From NCBI GenBank assembly GCA_020636195.1, contig JACJYH010000002.1, forward strand, positions 310,001 through 374,000: DNA of 64,000 bases, given 5' to 3'. Both the position numbers and the translations under genes were made by a program. This document shows positions 23,637-33,627 of the stretch, in pieces. This DNA comes from Lewinellaceae bacterium. Its GTDB lineage: Bacteria; Bacteroidota; Bacteroidia; Chitinophagales; Saprospiraceae. Position 1 is the first letter of the stretch. Each line of letters opens with the position of its first letter. Below the pieces are notes generated by a model. The model saw only the letters and a list, made by a program, of their open reading frames with translations, had not been told where the DNA came from and did not search any database.

Positions 23637-24254
23637 ATGTTCAGACGTACTTTAGTTCTCTATTTAATGTTCATCATGCATTTTGCTCAAGCCCAGTTTG
23701 GATTTGGATTTACGGTGAGCAATGACCTGTATCAAAGATATACAAATCCAAAAGATGTAGTGGGTGCAAGATCTTCTGGGAATGCCATACTTAATTTGGG
23801 TCTTGGGCCAAAAATTTGGGTAGGCAATAAGAAAGTGAGTGCGTCCATTGAAGCTCAAGTAGATATGGGATTTACAGCGTTTTCGTTAAGTTCATATCAA
23901 GGCATGGGAAGTGTGAGTTTTCCTATGATGTTTAAACTGAATTTTAGAGGCGTTTCAACCTTTGATAAAGAAATGGAAACCGGGCTCAATATTGGTATAG
24001 GACTTCAGAAATCAAAAACTGAATGGTATGGCATATCAAAAGAAGATTATGACATAGGTGTGCGTCGATCGTTTTTCGATACTTACGTGGCTCAAGTTGG
24101 CTATGGAGGTGGTATTAGCGGTTTTGCAGCATCTTTATTTGTAAGATATGGTTTTCATCCGGATACAGATGCATCTACACTCAATGTTGGTTTGCAATAT
24201 GACTTCAATCGCACCATGATGAAAAAAATCAAATCTCCTGAAAGTGCTCTTTAA
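23637..24254 (+). CDS. Predicted outer-membrane beta-barrel protein, unknown function
   Basis: 205 residues. An N-terminal signal peptide (MFRRTLVLYLMFIMHFAQAQ) is followed by alternating, glycine- and aromatic-rich strands such as AILNLGLGPKIWV, LNIGIGLQKS and SGFAASLFVRYGFHP, ending NVGLQYDFNR. This pattern fits a small outer-membrane barrel. I do not recognise a named family. It lies 63 bases after the ABC exporter and 10 bases before murB, so it may be in the same transcript. Confidence 0.75.
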   Translation: MFRRTLVLYLMFIMHFAQAQFGFGFTVSNDLYQRYTNPKDVVGARSSGNAILNLGLGPKIWVGNKKVSASIEAQVDMGFTAFSLSSYQGMGSVSFPMMFKLNFRGVSTFDKEMETGLNIGIGLQKSKTEWYGISKEDYDIGVRRSFFDTYVAQVGYGGGISGFAASLFVRYGFHPDTDASTLNVGLQYDFNRTMMKKIKSPESAL

Positions 24255-24264
24255 ATGAAATAGC

Positions 24265-25275
24265 TTGAACATTAAAGAGAACTTTTCCCTTAAAGCCTTC
24301 AATTCTTTTGGTCTGGATCAAAAGGCAAAATGGTTTTCTACTTTCAATGACGTCAATGACTTGCAATCCATTTTAAAATCATGGGATGAAGAAATCCATG
24401 TTCTTGGAGGAGGATCAAACATTTTGCTCACAAAAGATGTAGATGGTCTTGTCCTGAAAAATGAAATACAAGGGATCAAAGTTATAAAAGAAGAGAGCGG
24501 AAAAGTTTTAATTGAAGTGGGTGGCGGTGTCATTTGGCATAACTTTATACTCCATTGCTTGAAAAATAATCTAGGTGGTTTAGAAAATCTTTCTTTGATT
24601 CCGGGAACTGTAGGTGCAGCCCCAATACAGAATATTGGCGCATATGGTGTGGAGCAAAAGGATCGTTTTGTTTCCTTGGAATATGTAGATCGTGGCACAT
24701 TGAAGACCTATAAATTGACCAAAAATGAATGTGACTTTGGGTACCGAGATAGTATATTTAAAAGGGAATTGAAAAATATTGCTATCATCAGTAAGGTAAT
24801 TTATGCGCTGGATCATCATGAATACAAGATAAACACAAGTTATGGTGCCATTCAGGAGACATTGGAACATAATGGTATTCAATCCACCACTATCCAAGAT
24901 GTGTCTGATGCGGTGATATCTATAAGGAAATCAAAATTGCCTGATCCATCACAGATTGGAAATGCCGGAAGCTTTTTTAAAAATCCAATAATTACTATGG
25001 ATGCGTTTCATACTATCAAATGTGAATATCCAAATATCCCATCTTATCCCATTGATGATGAAACAGTTAAAATTCCTGCAGGTTGGTTGATTGAACAGTC
25101 AGGACTGAAAGGATATCGACTGGGTAATGTAGGAATTCATGAAAAACAAGCTTTGGTTTTGGTAAACTACGGTGATGCAAAAGGTAACGAACTCCTTTCA
25201 CTTGCCCATTTTACCATTGACAAAGTCCATGAAAAATTTGGAATAGAGATTGAACCGGAAGTGAATATCTGGTGA
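24265..25275 (+). CDS. murB: UDP-N-acetylenolpyruvoylglucosamine reductase
   Basis: FAD enzyme reducing UDP-GlcNAc-enolpyruvate to UDP-MurNAc in peptidoglycan synthesis. 336 residues, long (E. coli-type) form. It opens with NIKENFSLKAFNSFGLD, typical for MurB, so the TTG at 24265 is taken as start; no better ATG exists. Motifs: ILGGGSNIL-like VLGGGSNILLTKD, IPGTVGAAPIQNIGAYG, the GYRDSIFK arginine, the catalytic serine in GNAGSFFKNP, and the final glutamate in IEPEVNIW. The 269 bases downstream hold no gene that I can see. Confidence 0.95.
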   Translation: MNIKENFSLKAFNSFGLDQKAKWFSTFNDVNDLQSILKSWDEEIHVLGGGSNILLTKDVDGLVLKNEIQGIKVIKEESGKVLIEVGGGVIWHNFILHCLKNNLGGLENLSLIPGTVGAAPIQNIGAYGVEQKDRFVSLEYVDRGTLKTYKLTKNECDFGYRDSIFKRELKNIAIISKVIYALDHHEYKINTSYGAIQETLEHNGIQSTTIQDVSDAVISIRKSKLPDPSQIGNAGSFFKNPIITMDAFHTIKCEYPNIPSYPIDDETVKIPAGWLIEQSGLKGYRLGNVGIHEKQALVLVNYGDAKGNELLSLAHFTIDKVHEKFGIEIEPEVNIW

Positions 25276-25544
25276 TAATTCAAAGTATAGCAAGCGATTA
25301 CATTGCTTAAGCACATGAAAATACTGTATATTTAATTAATTTTATTGAACTTTATCTAGAGTTAGGGTAACAATCACATGCCTAGCTATGACATATAGTT
25401 GCACCTAGTGACCGGCTAGTCTACCAATCACAAAAATATTATCAAACTTTCTTCTAATCAGAGATATTCTTTGGACAATGTAGCCAAAGGACGTGGAAGC
25501 TGAAAAACGAGAAGAGTAGGCATAACCCCAAAATTAATTTTTTT

Positions 25545-27002
25545 ATGTCACACAATGGTAATCATCATGGTATGTACAGTTTTCCTGGGAAAAATGTATT
25601 AAATACCATGGAATCTTTTTGTAAAGAAAGCTACGGTCAGTTTGGAAGAATGTTTAGAGATTTACAACCTCTCTATGTTAAGCCAAAGGATTTAATGGGT
25701 TTAGGGGCTGTCGGTGGCCCAATGGATAGTGGAAATACACAAGAATTTACTGCAAATGTTCCCTTGGGCATGATATTTTTTGGACAGTTCATAGATCATG
25801 ATATCACCTTTGATACATCTAGTAGCTTCAGTAATATCAATAACCCCAATGATATCTCAAATACCAGAACCCCAAAATTGGATTTGGATTGTATATTCGG
25901 AGGAGGCCCTGAAGATGAGCCTTTTATGTATCAAAAGGAAACTGTAGGATTGTACTTATTGACCGGAAAAACCAATAATAATAGTACTCAAAATGCCAAC
26001 CTTGAAAAACATGATCTGCCAAGAACTGGAAAAGATGTTGCCATCATAGGAGATCCAAGAAATGATGAAAATAGAATAATCTCGCAATTGCAGTTGGCGA
26101 TGATTAGATTTTATAACGCATGGTATGATGAAATAAAAAATAATCCGCTCAATTCGAGTTTATCTCCAGCAGACATTTACAAAGAAGCAAGAAAACAAAC
26201 TACTTGGCATTATCAATGGATAGTGGTAAATGAATTTTTACCAGCACTGTGCGGTCAAAATATTGTTTCAGACATTCTTAGCAATGGTAGAAGATGTTAC
26301 CTACCGGTGCATTCTCCATACATACCTGTGGAATTTTCCGTTGCCGCATACAGATTTGGACACTCAATGATTGCTCAAAAGATCAAACTTCAGCCTGCAG
26401 GAGCGCTTCATAATTTGTTTTCTAACCAAATTGGTCTTGGGTTTTCCAAAATAACCAATCAAAATCAAGTAATTGATTGGGATGCATTTTTTAATTTTTC
26501 TGCAGTAGGATTCCAAAAGGCTGAAAAATTGAATTCGAAATTGGCTTCTGATCTATTGAATTTACCTTTTGTTCCTTCACCAAATCCATCAGACAAATCC
26601 CTAGCAGTGAGGAATTTACGAAGAGGACAAAGTTTCCTTTTGCCTTCTGGTGAAAATGTAGCGAGGTCTATTGGTGTCAGCGAACCTATTATAGGTCAAG
26701 TTAAAAACCTTATTAATAATTACACGTCGCCTTTGGGAATTGATTTTACACATGGCACACCATTATGGTACTATATATTATGTGAGGCTGAAGAAATTGG
26801 AAGAGATGAAGGTAATGGTGTTACTTTGCCGGGTGAAGGTTTAGGGCCTGTAGGAGCGAGGATTGTAGCTGAGGTGATACTTGGATTGTTGGAGTTGGAT
26901 ACCGATTCTTATTTAGGACAAAATAGAGATTGGTCGCCAGCTGGAGGTATATATTCAATGAAAGACGTCATTGATAAGTCATTGACAGCCATAGAATTAT
27001 AA
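25545..27002 (+). CDS. Animal-type haem peroxidase
   Basis: 485-residue member of the peroxidase-cyclooxygenase superfamily (myeloperoxidase-like), rare enough in bacteria to be notable. Catalytic features visible: FGQFIDHD with Asp84 and distal His85; Arg172 in GDPRNDEN as the candidate catalytic arginine; and the proximal haem ligand His273 in AAYRFGHSMI. The fold is therefore probably active with haem. No signal peptide is seen at the N-terminus (MSHNGNHHGMYSFPG). Substrate is unknown; hypohalous acid or organic radical chemistry is typical of the family. It stands alone between murB and the convergent polA and ends in a good terminator. Confidence 0.88.
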   Translation: MSHNGNHHGMYSFPGKNVLNTMESFCKESYGQFGRMFRDLQPLYVKPKDLMGLGAVGGPMDSGNTQEFTANVPLGMIFFGQFIDHDITFDTSSSFSNINNPNDISNTRTPKLDLDCIFGGGPEDEPFMYQKETVGLYLLTGKTNNNSTQNANLEKHDLPRTGKDVAIIGDPRNDENRIISQLQLAMIRFYNAWYDEIKNNPLNSSLSPADIYKEARKQTTWHYQWIVVNEFLPALCGQNIVSDILSNGRRCYLPVHSPYIPVEFSVAAYRFGHSMIAQKIKLQPAGALHNLFSNQIGLGFSKITNQNQVIDWDAFFNFSAVGFQKAEKLNSKLASDLLNLPFVPSPNPSDKSLAVRNLRRGQSFLLPSGENVARSIGVSEPIIGQVKNLINNYTSPLGIDFTHGTPLWYYILCEAEEIGRDEGNGVTLPGEGLGPVGARIVAEVILGLLELDTDSYLGQNRDWSPAGGIYSMKDVIDKSLTAIEL

Positions 27003-27024
27003 GATATTGTGTTTTGTGAAAATT

Positions 27025-27075
27025 ATCATGTCCTTGTTTTGTAAATACTAAGGACATGATATTTTTATTTTTTGG
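27025..27075 (+). terminator. Terminator after the haem peroxidase gene
   Basis: A perfect 11-pair stem (ATCATGTCCTT at 27025-27035, AAGGACATGAT at 27050-27060) is followed by ATTTTTATTTTTT. The T-tract on the plus strand serves the peroxidase gene; on the minus strand the hairpin may also help end polA transcripts. Confidence 0.85.
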
Positions 27076-27082
27076 CAAATCA

Positions 27083-29881
27083 TCAATGCGCTTCCAGCCA
27101 ATTGTCACCTACTCCGATCTCAACTTCTATCGGAACATGTAGATCAGGAATGGCATTCTTCATGTTTTCTTTTACCAACACTTTTACTTTCTCTAATTCA
27201 TGTTTCGGTACATCGAAAACCAATTCATCATGAACCTGAAGTACCATTTTAGTTTCGAGCTTCGCAACGTGTAGCGCTTGATGTATCTTGATCATTGCCA
27301 ATTTTATCATATCTGCTGCGGTGCCTTGGATCGGCGTATTGATGGCTACCCTTTCAGCATTGCTTGCAGTAAGACCATTGCGTGAATTGATATCTCTTAA
27401 AACCCGTCTTCTTCCCATCAAGGTCGATACGTATCCATTTTCTTTTGCAAATTGAACCGTACTCTCCATATAGTTCTTTAATCCTTGAAATTCCTTAAAG
27501 TAATTTCTTATCAGTTCTTGGGATTCATTTCTCGAAATACCCAGCTGACGAGACAGATTGGTTGCTCCTGCGCCGTAGGTGATAGAAAAATTGACAGTTT
27601 TAGCATTTCTACGTTGGTCTTGGGTGACTTCATCATAAGGAACATTGTACACCTTTGCGGCAGTCGCTCTATGAAAATCTCTTCCTGATGAAAATGCCTC
27701 CAACATGGATGTATCCCTACTAATTTCAGCTATCAATCTCAGCTCTATTTGTGAATAGTCAGCCGCAAGCAACACATGATTTTCATCACGGGGTATGAAA
27801 GCTTTTCTAATCTCCCTGCCCGCTTCATTTTTTATAGGAATATTCTGAAGATTTGGGTTTTCAGAGCTGAGTCTTCCGGTCGCTGCACGTGCCTGATTGA
27901 AATTCGAGTGAACTCTTCCTGTTTTTTCATTGATCATAAGTGGCAGCGCATCTACGTAGGTGGATTTGAGTTTTGTCAGCTTTCTGTACTCCAAGATGCC
28001 ATCAATAACTTCATGTTCACCAGCCAATTCAGTGAGTTTATCTACATCAGTTGAATAATGTCCCTGCGATGTTTTCTTCCATCGATATGGGACTTTTAAT
28101 CTATCAAACAAAACTTCACCCACCTGTCTAGGAGACGAAATATTAAAGTGTGTTCCCGCTTTTTTATAAATATTCTGTTCTTCCTCAATGATCAATTTTT
28201 CTAACTCCTTACTGTATTCATTCAAAAAATTTCCATCTATTCGGATACCTTCGAATTCCATATCACAGAGCACTTGGATCAATGGCTCTTCTATTGAGTT
28301 GTACACATTTTCCACTTCATTTTCTTGCATCATTTTGCGCATCACAGGGGCCAATTGCCAAGTTAAATCCGCATCTTCACCAGCATATTCAGAAACCTTC
28401 TGCACATCAACATCTCGCATACTAAGCTGTTTGGCGCCCTTTCCTATTAATTGCTCAATGGGTACCATTTTGTAATCCAAATATGTTTCTGTGAGGTAAT
28501 CGAGTTTGTGTCTAAGATCAGGTTCACATAAATAATGGGCGATCATCGTATCAAAAAAAGGTCCAGATATATGTGTGTCATACCACCGCATGATGGTTAG
28601 GTCGTATTTGATGTTTTGACCTATAAACTTTTTCTTTTTATTTTCTAGGATAGGTTTGAAAAGTGCAACCATCTCCTTTGCTTTCGTTTGATCTTCCGGA
28701 ATGGGGATATAAAATGCTTTGTGCGGTTCTACAGCAAATGACATCCCAACTAAAGTAGCCATATTGGCATCGATGCCGGTAGTTTCTGTGTCAAAACTTA
28801 TGGTATCAAATTTATCAAGGTGTTTCAGCAATTTTTCAATGTCTTCATTGGACTGCACTATTTCATAATTATGCGACACATTTGAAATGTCTTTTTTTGC
28901 TATTTGATAGTCTAATTTTTCTTCAACAGCGGGTATGGAAGCTGGTTCATCGAATAGTGTACCTTGAATCGGTTTAGGTTTCTGAATTTGGCCATCTTCT
29001 GTTTGCGTGGCGCCTAAAATTTGTTGTGCAAGTGTCCTAAATTCCAATTCCAGAAAAATATCCTTTACCTTTTCTTTATTCATTGGCTCTAATAGAAAGG
29101 CTTTTTCATCAAAGGAATAAGGTGAATTAATATCAATGGTTGCCAATCTCTTTGACAATAAAGCTTGATCCTTGTATGTTTCTATGTTTTCCTTGACTTT
29201 ACCCTTGAGTTTATCGCTGTTAGCGATGATATTTTCTATAGATCCAAAGTCCTTTAACAGCGCAGTTGCAGTTTTTGGTCCAATACCTGGCACACCCGGA
29301 ATATTGTCCACACTGTCTCCTTGTAAACCCAAAACATCAATGACTTGGGTGATCTCTTGGATATTCCAGCTTTCTAAGATTTCTTTTACTCCCAATATTT
29401 CAACATCACCACCTTGTCGTCCCGGTTTATAGATGTTGATTTGATCTGAAACCAATTGGGCATAATCCTTATCCGGCGTCACCATATAAACAGTGTAACC
29501 CTTTTGTTCTGCTTGTTTGGCCACAGTACCTATGATGTCATCAGCTTCATAGTTTTTGACCATAATTATTGGAATATTAAACGCTTCAACTATGGATTTG
29601 ATATAAGGCATGGCAACGATGATATCCTCTGGTGTAGCGTCTCTGTTGGCTTTATATTCGGGATAATACTCATGTCTAAACACTGGACCTGATGGGTCGA
29701 AAGCAACAGCAATATGTGTTGGTTTTTTATTGGCCATAAGATCCCACAATGTGCGCACAAAGCCTGTAATTGCAGAAGTGTTTACTCCTTTTGAATTGAT
29801 CAATGGTCTGGTAATGAAAGCGAAATGCGCCCTATAGACTAATGCATGGCCATCAAGTAAATACAAAATTTTATCGGACAT
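27083..29881 (-). CDS. polA: DNA polymerase I
   Basis: 932-residue repair and replication polymerase with all three domains. The 5'-3' exonuclease is at about 1-300 (YLLDGHALVYRAHFAF, EADDIIGTVA, GDSVDNIPGVPGIG). The 3'-5' proofreading exonuclease has an intact DTETTGID motif near 365. The polymerase domain follows with DYSQIELRLIA, the O-helix NAKTVNFSITYGAG, and VHDELVFDV near the end. A -7 box 21 bases upstream supports this start. It lies downstream of gldD on the same strand but has its own promoter. Confidence 0.97.
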   Translation of the reverse strand: MSDKILYLLDGHALVYRAHFAFITRPLINSKGVNTSAITGFVRTLWDLMANKKPTHIAVAFDPSGPVFRHEYYPEYKANRDATPEDIIVAMPYIKSIVEAFNIPIIMVKNYEADDIIGTVAKQAEQKGYTVYMVTPDKDYAQLVSDQINIYKPGRQGGDVEILGVKEILESWNIQEITQVIDVLGLQGDSVDNIPGVPGIGPKTATALLKDFGSIENIIANSDKLKGKVKENIETYKDQALLSKRLATIDINSPYSFDEKAFLLEPMNKEKVKDIFLELEFRTLAQQILGATQTEDGQIQKPKPIQGTLFDEPASIPAVEEKLDYQIAKKDISNVSHNYEIVQSNEDIEKLLKHLDKFDTISFDTETTGIDANMATLVGMSFAVEPHKAFYIPIPEDQTKAKEMVALFKPILENKKKKFIGQNIKYDLTIMRWYDTHISGPFFDTMIAHYLCEPDLRHKLDYLTETYLDYKMVPIEQLIGKGAKQLSMRDVDVQKVSEYAGEDADLTWQLAPVMRKMMQENEVENVYNSIEEPLIQVLCDMEFEGIRIDGNFLNEYSKELEKLIIEEEQNIYKKAGTHFNISSPRQVGEVLFDRLKVPYRWKKTSQGHYSTDVDKLTELAGEHEVIDGILEYRKLTKLKSTYVDALPLMINEKTGRVHSNFNQARAATGRLSSENPNLQNIPIKNEAGREIRKAFIPRDENHVLLAADYSQIELRLIAEISRDTSMLEAFSSGRDFHRATAAKVYNVPYDEVTQDQRRNAKTVNFSITYGAGATNLSRQLGISRNESQELIRNYFKEFQGLKNYMESTVQFAKENGYVSTLMGRRRVLRDINSRNGLTASNAERVAINTPIQGTAADMIKLAMIKIHQALHVAKLETKMVLQVHDELVFDVPKHELEKVKVLVKENMKNAIPDLHVPIEVEIGVGDNWLEAH

Positions 29882-29901
29882 ATCGGATGATTATAATTGT
29901 C

Positions 29902-29909
29902 CAAAGGTA
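29902..29909 (-). promoter_or_regulatory. -7 box before polA
   Basis: TACCTTTG on the minus strand, a perfect TAnnTTTG, 20 bases before the polA ATG in the gldD-polA gap. Confidence 0.55.
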
Positions 29910-29926
29910 AGAAAAAAATCAATAGA

Positions 29927-30529
29927 TCATTTTTTCCATCTAAATGTCTGAATCAATGTATCAATATCCGTTTTTACAAAGTCCAAAACGATTTGTGTGG
30001 AATCAGGATTCACTTTTGCGTTAAAGTATAAACTGGCTCTAAAAAAGTGAGAAGTGTTATCAGTGAGAAAAAACTGGACAGGACTCGCTACAGGGCCTTC
30101 AATATCAAAATATAATCCTTCAACGCCATTTGGATTTTGGATCAATTTTTCATTTCTAAAACTGGCTTTAGTATTGTGTTTCCCGGCTAAATTAAAGGCA
30201 TCATTGATCATCTTGGTCATGTTCATAGTCTTATCTATAGGATAATAGCTGCAATGCAACGTGTAGTTTAGTTTTGCATTATCGATATTGAACCAACATT
30301 CACTCATTGGCTTGCCATCAAAGATGTATTGATCCTTGACTATCTTAGTATAAACCGGATATTTAAAAGTAAATACACATGATGTTGTGTCGTATTGAGT
30401 GTATTTGTGTACGGGAAAATCTACTTTCGGATACATTCTCATTTTTGGTAATGGAACGTCATTTTCCTTGCATGTCATGACGATTAGCACCAAAAATACA
30501 TATCCAAAACTTACTAGATAATTACGCAT
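29927..30529 (-). CDS. gldD: Gliding motility lipoprotein GldD
   Basis: 200-residue lipoprotein with a lipobox ending at Cys20 (LIVMTC). After the anchor come the GldD-like segments YPKVDFPVHKYTQYD, CVFTFKYPVY and CWFNIDNAKLNYTLH. GldD is required for gliding and type IX secretion in Flavobacterium. Here it overlaps gldE by 8 bases, the usual mutY-ssb-gldE-gldD order of Bacteroidota, which supports the call. Sequence conservation in GldD is modest, so context carries part of the weight. Confidence 0.88.
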   Translation of the reverse strand: MRNYLVSFGYVFLVLIVMTCKENDVPLPKMRMYPKVDFPVHKYTQYDTTSCVFTFKYPVYTKIVKDQYIFDGKPMSECWFNIDNAKLNYTLHCSYYPIDKTMNMTKMINDAFNLAGKHNTKASFRNEKLIQNPNGVEGLYFDIEGPVASPVQFFLTDNTSHFFRASLYFNAKVNPDSTQIVLDFVKTDIDTLIQTFRWKK

Positions 30530-31925
30530 TTTCTAAAAAGACACTAATTTTTTCAATACGTCGCTTTGTCACGGAAATGGCTTTAATTTGTACATGCTCA
30601 ATAAGGATACTTTCATCAATGTTTGGCATTTTACCTAACATTTCGAGCATCAATCCCGCTAAACTATCTGCTTCACCCTTATGGCTGTCAAAATAAGTCG
30701 TATTCAGATTTACAATTCTACAAACGTCTTTTAACAACGTCTTACCATCAAAAATAAACTGATTGTCAGATAATTTTATGAATTCAATATCTTCTTCTAC
30801 ATCATACTCATCTTTGATATCACCTACAACTTCTTCCATGATATCTTCCAATGTAGCAATACCTACTGTACCACCGAATTCATCCACGATGATGGCCATG
30901 TGCATCCTTTTTTTCTGGAATTCTCTGAGTAATTCATCAATTTTCTTTGATTCCGGAACAAACAACATACTAGTACGCATAATCGCCTGCCAATTTTGGG
31001 AATCATTTTCATCATTTAAACTCAATAGATCTTTTACATAAATGATACCTACTATATTGTCTAAATCGTCTTTATATACCGGAAGTCTCGAATAACCTGA
31101 ATCTCTCACAACTTTGAGTACATCTTTGTCTGACATTTCCCAATCGAGCCCAATGATATCTATTCTAGGTCGCATGATCTGGCGAACTGAAATACCTCCA
31201 AAATTGACTATACTTTTTAGGATATCTGCTTCCTGTGTAGAAGTGTCATCGGTTGGAGATACAGTAAGGTCAATGGCAGTGTCCAAATCCTCTCTAGAAG
31301 TTCCGGATGTGCTGTTGTTGCTCAAAGATTTTTCGATATTTGATGACCACGTCACTAAAAATCTACTGATGGGTTTTAACACATACATAAGAACAGAGAG
31401 TGGCCTAGCCATAAGTTTTAAAATGTTAAACTTATTCAGTGTGGCATAAATCTTTGGCATGGCTTCGCCGAAAAGCACTAAAATAAATGTGACTCCTACA
31501 ACGGTAATGAGAAAATTGAATGTTGTAGCAAGGGTAGAAGCAGAGTATAAATTTGATGGTAAAAGGTTATAGAGCATTTGCCCTATATATTCGATGTTTT
31601 CCTTTCCAAGAATTTGCCTCAAAATACTTTCAGCAACGATGACAATAGTGATGTTGATGAAATTATTTGTTATGAGAATGGTAGCCAATAAATACCTTGG
31701 CTTTTCCTTCAGTGATAGAATCAGTCTTGATGTAGGAGAATCCTCATCTTCTAGCTCTTTGATATCTTTCACTCCAAGCGAAAAATATGCTACTTCAGAC
31801 GCAGAAACCAATCCACTACCTAATAGCAACAATAAAAAACTGATAATAGAAATAATTAAATTTGATCCATCAGAAGAATCCACCTGACTTAGAAGGATGA
31901 TGTGACTACTCAGCTCAGTATCCAA
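30522..31925 (-). CDS. gldE: Gliding motility-associated protein GldE (CNNM/CorC-like)
   Basis: 467-residue membrane protein. The N-terminal DUF21/CNNM membrane domain has about four hydrophobic segments and the SASEVAYFSLG motif. A CBS-domain pair follows (IMRPRIDIIGLDW ... YSRLPVYKDDLDNIVGIIYVKDLL and MHMAIIVDEFGGTVGIATLEDIMEEVVGDI). A CorC_HlyC domain ends the protein. GldE partners GldD in gliding/type IX secretion; the family also includes magnesium/cobalt efflux proteins, but position between ssb and gldD favours GldE. Confidence 0.92.
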   Translation of the reverse strand: MDTELSSHIILLSQVDSSDGSNLIISIISFLLLLLGSGLVSASEVAYFSLGVKDIKELEDEDSPTSRLILSLKEKPRYLLATILITNNFINITIVIVAESILRQILGKENIEYIGQMLYNLLPSNLYSASTLATTFNFLITVVGVTFILVLFGEAMPKIYATLNKFNILKLMARPLSVLMYVLKPISRFLVTWSSNIEKSLSNNSTSGTSREDLDTAIDLTVSPTDDTSTQEADILKSIVNFGGISVRQIMRPRIDIIGLDWEMSDKDVLKVVRDSGYSRLPVYKDDLDNIVGIIYVKDLLSLNDENDSQNWQAIMRTSMLFVPESKKIDELLREFQKKRMHMAIIVDEFGGTVGIATLEDIMEEVVGDIKDEYDVEEDIEFIKLSDNQFIFDGKTLLKDVCRIVNLNTTYFDSHKGEADSLAGLMLEMLGKMPNIDESILIEHVQIKAISVTKRRIEKISVFLENA

Positions 31926-31966
31926 AAATAAAATATTTTAGTCAATAATAGGCTTTGGCAAAATCA

Positions 31967-32422
31967 CTAAAAAGGTAGATCGTCTATGGGACTATCAGCC
32001 GGTGTAAAAGTAGATGGTGAAGATGAACCTCCATCTACTTTCATCAATGGGTCATTTTCCATGGTAGGAAATGCTGAGTCAGATAATCCCGATCTTTCGC
32101 GTTTGTCAAGCGCATTGATGGTGCTTGCCACTATTTCAGTGATAAATCTTTCTTGTCCATCACTTGTTTGATATTTTCTATGTGTAATCTTTCCTTCAAT
32201 GAAAACCAAACTACCTTTTTTTAACTCTCGTTCAGCTTTTTCGGCTTGATAACGCCAAACAACAACATTATGCCACTCCGTGATAGACTGCCATTGATCG
32301 TTCTTATCTCTATAATTTTCATTGGTTGCTACAGTAAAGCTCCCTACTTTTGTGCCATTTTCTAGCGTTCTAACATCAGGGTCTTTGCCCAAATGTCCCA
32401 CTAAAATTACTTTGTTTACCAT
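31967..32422 (-). CDS. ssb: Single-stranded DNA-binding protein
   Basis: 151-residue SSB. The OB-fold starts MVNKVILVGHLGKDPDVRTL and continues with VGSFTVATNE and TEWHNVVVW. A flexible linker rich in Ser/Pro leads to the acidic C-terminal tip DSPIDDLPF, which recruits repair and replication partners. It sits between mutY and gldE, as expected in Bacteroidota. Confidence 0.96.
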   Translation of the reverse strand: MVNKVILVGHLGKDPDVRTLENGTKVGSFTVATNENYRDKNDQWQSITEWHNVVVWRYQAEKAERELKKGSLVFIEGKITHRKYQTSDGQERFITEIVASTINALDKRERSGLSDSAFPTMENDPLMKVDGGSSSPSTFTPADSPIDDLPF

Positions 32423-32496
32423 TGATTATGATATGTTTATAAGTTGGTTATAAAATTTTAAGTAAGTAGAAATGTCAGTTTCTGAGAAATAAACAA

Positions 32497-33573
32497 TTAT
32501 ACAACGTCAACCCACAAATGGATGCAATCAGTTAAGATTTTTGGAAATGCAAAGGTGCTTACTTTTTGTCGATCTGCCAAAAAATATGGTTCTTTTATTT
32601 TGATTATTTTTTTCACATACATATGATAAATTTTACCATGAATGATTTGGTGTGTCAGTAACTGCCTTTTGGATTCAATTTGCTTGAGTGTTATATTTAA
32701 ATGGTGAATACCCATTTTTTCATTTATAATTTTAATTGCTTCTGTCGAATCAAACAAGTCATCTTCGGTTTCAATAAGTGGAAATTCCGTCAATCCCCGC
32801 CAAATGTCTGTATTATCTCGATGATTTAGGACAACATTTTTATCATCAGTGATCATAAAATAATGAAAATAACGGCTTCTTTTCACGATTTTCTTTTTCT
32901 TCACAGGGAGTTCAGCTACTGCTTCGTGGGTATATGCGTAACAACGCTGATTAAAAGGACATTCAGAACATTTAGGTGTTGAAGGCGTACACATCAAAGC
33001 TCCAAAATCTATCAATGCCTGATTCAACAATGAAGGTCGAAATGTATCGAAACCGGGAATAATTTTTGATTTTAGAGCCTCCAAATTCTGCTTTGAAGAA
33101 GGATGGTTGAATATACCAAAAAGCCTGCTAATAAACCTTATGACATTGCTATCAATGGCAGGAAATGGTAAATCAAAAGCAAAAGAAAGAATCGCTCCGG
33201 CAGTGTAGTCTCCGATTCCGGGTAGTGATCGTAGAGAAGTATAATTTGATGGCAATTTTGAATTGAAATTGTCTCTCAGAAAAATGGATGCTTTATGTAG
33301 GTGTCTGGCCCTACTGTAATATCCTAATCCTTGCCAAACTTTTAGGACTTTTTGAATTTCAGCATTAGCCAATGCTTCAATGGTAGGAAATTCTTGAATA
33401 AAATTCAAGTAATATGCCTTGCCTTGGCTTACTTGAGTTTGCTGTAAAATGATCTCGGAAATCCAAATTTTATACGGGTCAGTGGTTGATTTCCACGGTA
33501 AATCTCGATCAATGTCTTCAGCCCAATGCATCAAATCATCAGCCCAATGCGCAATACCTATATCATGCATCAA
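32497..33573 (-). CDS. mutY: A/G-specific adenine glycosylase
   Basis: Removes adenine mispaired with 8-oxoguanine or guanine. 358 residues. The N-terminal helix-hairpin-helix domain has catalytic Glu40 in SEIILQQTQV, the hairpin LPGIGDYTAGAI and Asp141 in AIDSNVIRF. The 4Fe-4S cluster loop is complete: C-x6-C-x2-C-x5-C in CTPSTPKCSECPFNQRC. The C-terminal NUDIX-like domain that recognises 8-oxoG follows (about 230-350) and is less conserved, as usual. MMHD offers two adjacent ATG starts. Confidence 0.94.
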   Translation of the reverse strand: MMHDIGIAHWADDLMHWAEDIDRDLPWKSTTDPYKIWISEIILQQTQVSQGKAYYLNFIQEFPTIEALANAEIQKVLKVWQGLGYYSRARHLHKASIFLRDNFNSKLPSNYTSLRSLPGIGDYTAGAILSFAFDLPFPAIDSNVIRFISRLFGIFNHPSSKQNLEALKSKIIPGFDTFRPSLLNQALIDFGALMCTPSTPKCSECPFNQRCYAYTHEAVAELPVKKKKIVKRSRYFHYFMITDDKNVVLNHRDNTDIWRGLTEFPLIETEDDLFDSTEAIKIINEKMGIHHLNITLKQIESKRQLLTHQIIHGKIYHMYVKKIIKIKEPYFLADRQKVSTFAFPKILTDCIHLWVDVV

Positions 33574-33627
33574 GATATCTTTAGAAAAAATGTATTGAGA
33601 AACTCCCTAAAATAAGATTATGATTGC

